Positions 3,823 to 5,703 of a DNA stretch of 5,703 nt are shown piece by piece. This DNA is from an uncultured Clostridia bacterium (GTDB lineage Bacteria; Bacillota_A; Clostridia; Christensenellales; UBA3700). Each line of letters opens with the position of its first letter. Position 1 is the stretch's first letter. Below the pieces are notes generated by a model, which saw only the letters and a list, made by a program, of their open reading frames with translations, was not told the origin of the DNA and made no database searches. Both the position numbers and the translations under genes were made by a program. Location: NCBI GenBank assembly GCA_946545105.1, contig CAMNMY010000063.1, positions 1 to 5,703 of the forward strand, in the 5' to 3' direction.

Positions 3823-5703
3823 CTATTCCCTCTTTAATGCCAATGATAATGGTATCTTCTTTGTTTTTATATATTCAATTAAGAATACGCCTGCGAATAC
3901 TAAAAGTGCGATTCCAAACATTGCAAAATAAATCCAAGGAGCTATATAGAATGTGATCCATCCTTTCATTCTTACTTTCATTATTGCAATCCATAGAGCT
4001 CGCAACAAAACATAGCTTAGTGGGATTGTTATCAATTCGGAAAGCACTACAACAATGCCTGTAGATAGGTTATATGCTCTGTTAATTTCAAATGTATTGA
4101 ATCCTAGTACTTTCATCATTGCTATTGATTGAGCATTCTTTTCTACTACAATACGAGCTAGCAAATAAATAATTACTGCAAACAATAGAATTGCAAATGC
4201 ATCAAACAATGTAAATACATCGCCCATAGATAGAGTCATTTGATCTGATGTTGCTTGCAAATCCGTAACTGTTACAACTGTGTAAATCTTTTCATCTGGA
4301 ATATCCAATTCTTTGTCAGATAGATATCCGCTTAGTATTTGCTCGTCTTTGAATAAAGTATCAAATGATTCCATATCCATATAGACATAGAATGCCCCTG
4401 CTTGATTCTTTAGAGAAGATACTTTAAGCGTATATGTTTCTCCACTATATGGAGCCTTACCTTCAAATGATGAACCTTTCTTTAGTTTGTATTTATCATA
4501 CAAATCTTTAGATATGATGCACTCACCTTTAACAAGGTCCATATCTTTTAGATATTTGGAATTATCGCCCCACTTTTCAACGCCAATAACTTGCACAGTA
4601 TCAATATCTACGTCAAGTGATGTTACCTTTATTTTTTCTACGCTATCATCTGCTACTTCATAATCAGACTTTAATACATATTCATATGGAGCAACTTGAG
4701 ACTGCATAATTTCTTCTTTAAAACTATCTAACATTGGTGTTAGACATAACCCAAACATCAATAATAAATTTGCAAATAGAAGGCCAATAAGCATTGATGC
4801 ATATGTACTCTTATTTGTCGTAATTACTCTAAAATGAATTTTATTCATTAGATTCATCTTCTTTGGCAATGCCATGGCTGTTGGCTTTCTTCTCTTTTTT
4901 ACTCTTCCTTGTAAGAAGTCTTTTGTAGATATGCCAAGCTTTCCAAACAAAATGCCAAAGTTAATCAAAAGCACAAGTCCAATTGGAACTAATGTCGTAA
5001 GTATAAATGCATTAGCAGAGAAATAGGTTGTATATGTTGGGAATGAATAAGATCTATAATACAACGAAGTTGAAAAATCTTTAAACGCCGTATATCCCAA
5101 TACATTTCCTATTGCAGCGCCAATTAGCGTTACTGCTGTTGGTAAAATCAAATAGTGTCCTAAAAGTTGGAATCTTGTATAACCCATAGCTTTTAGCGTA
5201 CCAATTGTTTTTGCTTCTTGTTCAATCTTTGTCTTTGTTGTCAAAGCAAATACAAATGCAAGTCCTGCAACAATAATATAGAAGAACATCTCTAAGAATG
5301 TTAAATCTCCTTCTACGTCATCGATAGCATATGTAATAGCTTGGTTTGATGTAGCTGGTATAAATGTAACTATACCCTTTGCTGAAACCAAATATATATA
5401 CGCCATCATTTTTTCAGATCTTTCGTCTTTCTTTTTGTTAGACAATTCTTCATTAAATCTGTATGCGTAATTATGATGTATTTTTGAAGTTAATACATTA
5501 TTAAATGTATCCTCATTTACAAGAGCAACAGAAAAACTACGTGTATTCATTACCGCATCAGCATTGTCTTGGAATAATGCTGAATAATCTGCAAGCGCTA
5601 TCATGCCTACAACTTTAAATTCACCTGAATTAGTTTTAAATGTATCGCCAACCTTAATATTATTGCTTTGACAATAAGCTCTATCTAAAGCAATTTCATC
5701 TTG
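3823..5703 (-). CDS. FtsX/MacB-type ABC transporter permease, two FtsX modules, 5' end beyond window
   Basis: The frame is open to the right edge (codon CAA at 5703-5701), giving 626 residues plus TAG; the internal ATG at 5604 is not the start. The window begins within the first extracytoplasmic domain (DEIALDRAY...VGDTF...VVGM). In visible numbering there follow FtsX core 1 (about 137-253, three helices, coupling loop TIGTLKAMGYTRFQL), a basic cytoplasmic linker (about 260-290), a helix (301-323), a second extracytoplasmic domain (324-495) and FtsX core 2 (496-611, three helices, coupling loop SIAMMKVLGFNTFEI). The second outer domain (CIISKDLYDKYKLKKGSSF) mirrors the first, so the protein is an internal duplication. 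Such permeases need an ABC ATPase, probably encoded to the right. Relatives act in export, lipoprotein release or peptide resistance rather than classic import. The substrate is unknown; the HMA gene follows it directly. Confidence 0.9.
   Translation of the reverse strand, partial: QDEIALDRAYCQSNNIKVGDTFKTNSGEFKVVGMIALADYSALFQDNADAVMNTRSFSVALVNEDTFNNVLTSKIHHNYAYRFNEELSNKKKDERSEKMMAYIYLVSAKGIVTFIPATSNQAITYAIDDVEGDLTFLEMFFYIIVAGLAFVFALTTKTKIEQEAKTIGTLKAMGYTRFQLLGHYLILPTAVTLIGAAIGNVLGYTAFKDFSTSLYYRSYSFPTYTTYFSANAFILTTLVPIGLVLLINFGILFGKLGISTKDFLQGRVKKRRKPTAMALPKKMNLMNKIHFRVITTNKSTYASMLIGLLFANLLLMFGLCLTPMLDSFKEEIMQSQVAPYEYVLKSDYEVADDSVEKIKVTSLDVDIDTVQVIGVEKWGDNSKYLKDMDLVKGECIISKDLYDKYKLKKGSSFEGKAPYSGETYTLKVSSLKNQAGAFYVYMDMESFDTLFKDEQILSGYLSDKELDIPDEKIYTVVTVTDLQATSDQMTLSMGDVFTLFDAFAILLFAVIIYLLARIVVEKNAQSIAMMKVLGFNTFEINRAYNLSTGIVVVLSELITIPLSYVLLRALWIAIMKVRMKGWITFYIAPWIYFAMFGIALLVFAGVFLIEYIKTKKIPLSLALKRE

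Noticed and set aside
5602..5604. ATG as the start of the ABC permease
   Set aside because: The same frame stays open for 33 more codons to the window edge with a typical MacB-like outer-domain sequence, and no SD precedes this ATG, so the gene is truncated by the window instead.

Overview
The window is AT-rich DNA with strong GGAGG-type ribosome binding sites, near-consensus sigma-A promoters (TTGACA/TATAAT) and intrinsic terminators. This fits a low-GC Firmicute (Bacillota), probably anaerobic and gut-type; the species cannot be told. TGG encodes every Trp seen, and TAA, TAG and TGA all serve as stops, so the standard code fits better than a mycoplasma code. There is no rRNA, tRNA, CRISPR array, insertion sequence or prophage.

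Layout: (1) 1-824, minus strand: the N-terminal 274 residues of a PTS EIIC-like / PfoR-family membrane protein, cut by the window start. It has a perfect-consensus promoter carrying a cre-like sequence in its spacer. (2) 937-2088, minus strand: a three-gene set read in the order small one-helix membrane protein (2088-1870), lipoprotein A (1850-1443), lipoprotein B (1341-937). The two lipoproteins look like diverged paralogues. The first two genes are 19 nt apart. Lipoprotein B has its own promoter beside a 16-bp perfect palindrome, and the set ends at a strong terminator whose U-tract runs into the -35 box of the EIIC-like gene. (3) 2089-2177: a divergent promoter region in which the two -35 boxes form the arms of one 14-bp palindrome. 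(4) 2178-3410, plus strand: an M28-family zinc peptidase with two pairs of membrane helices inserted in its catalytic domain, followed by its own terminator. (5) 3411-3572: a convergent intergenic region with three inverted repeats, two of which are oppositely oriented terminators. (6) 3573-5703, minus strand: the end of an operon encoding a large two-module FtsX/MacB-type ABC permease (5' end outside the window) and, one base after its stop, a small CxxC heavy-metal-associated (HMA) protein as the last gene.

Functionally this is a cell-envelope neighbourhood: transporter-like membrane proteins, lipoproteins, a membrane-anchored peptidase and an ABC permease. The only gene pairings the sequence supports are permease + HMA protein and small membrane protein + lipoprotein(s). 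I see no defence, toxin-antitoxin or mobile system. The points most worth checking are the permease-HMA coupling, the membrane-interrupted M28 peptidase and the compact overlapping regulatory sites.
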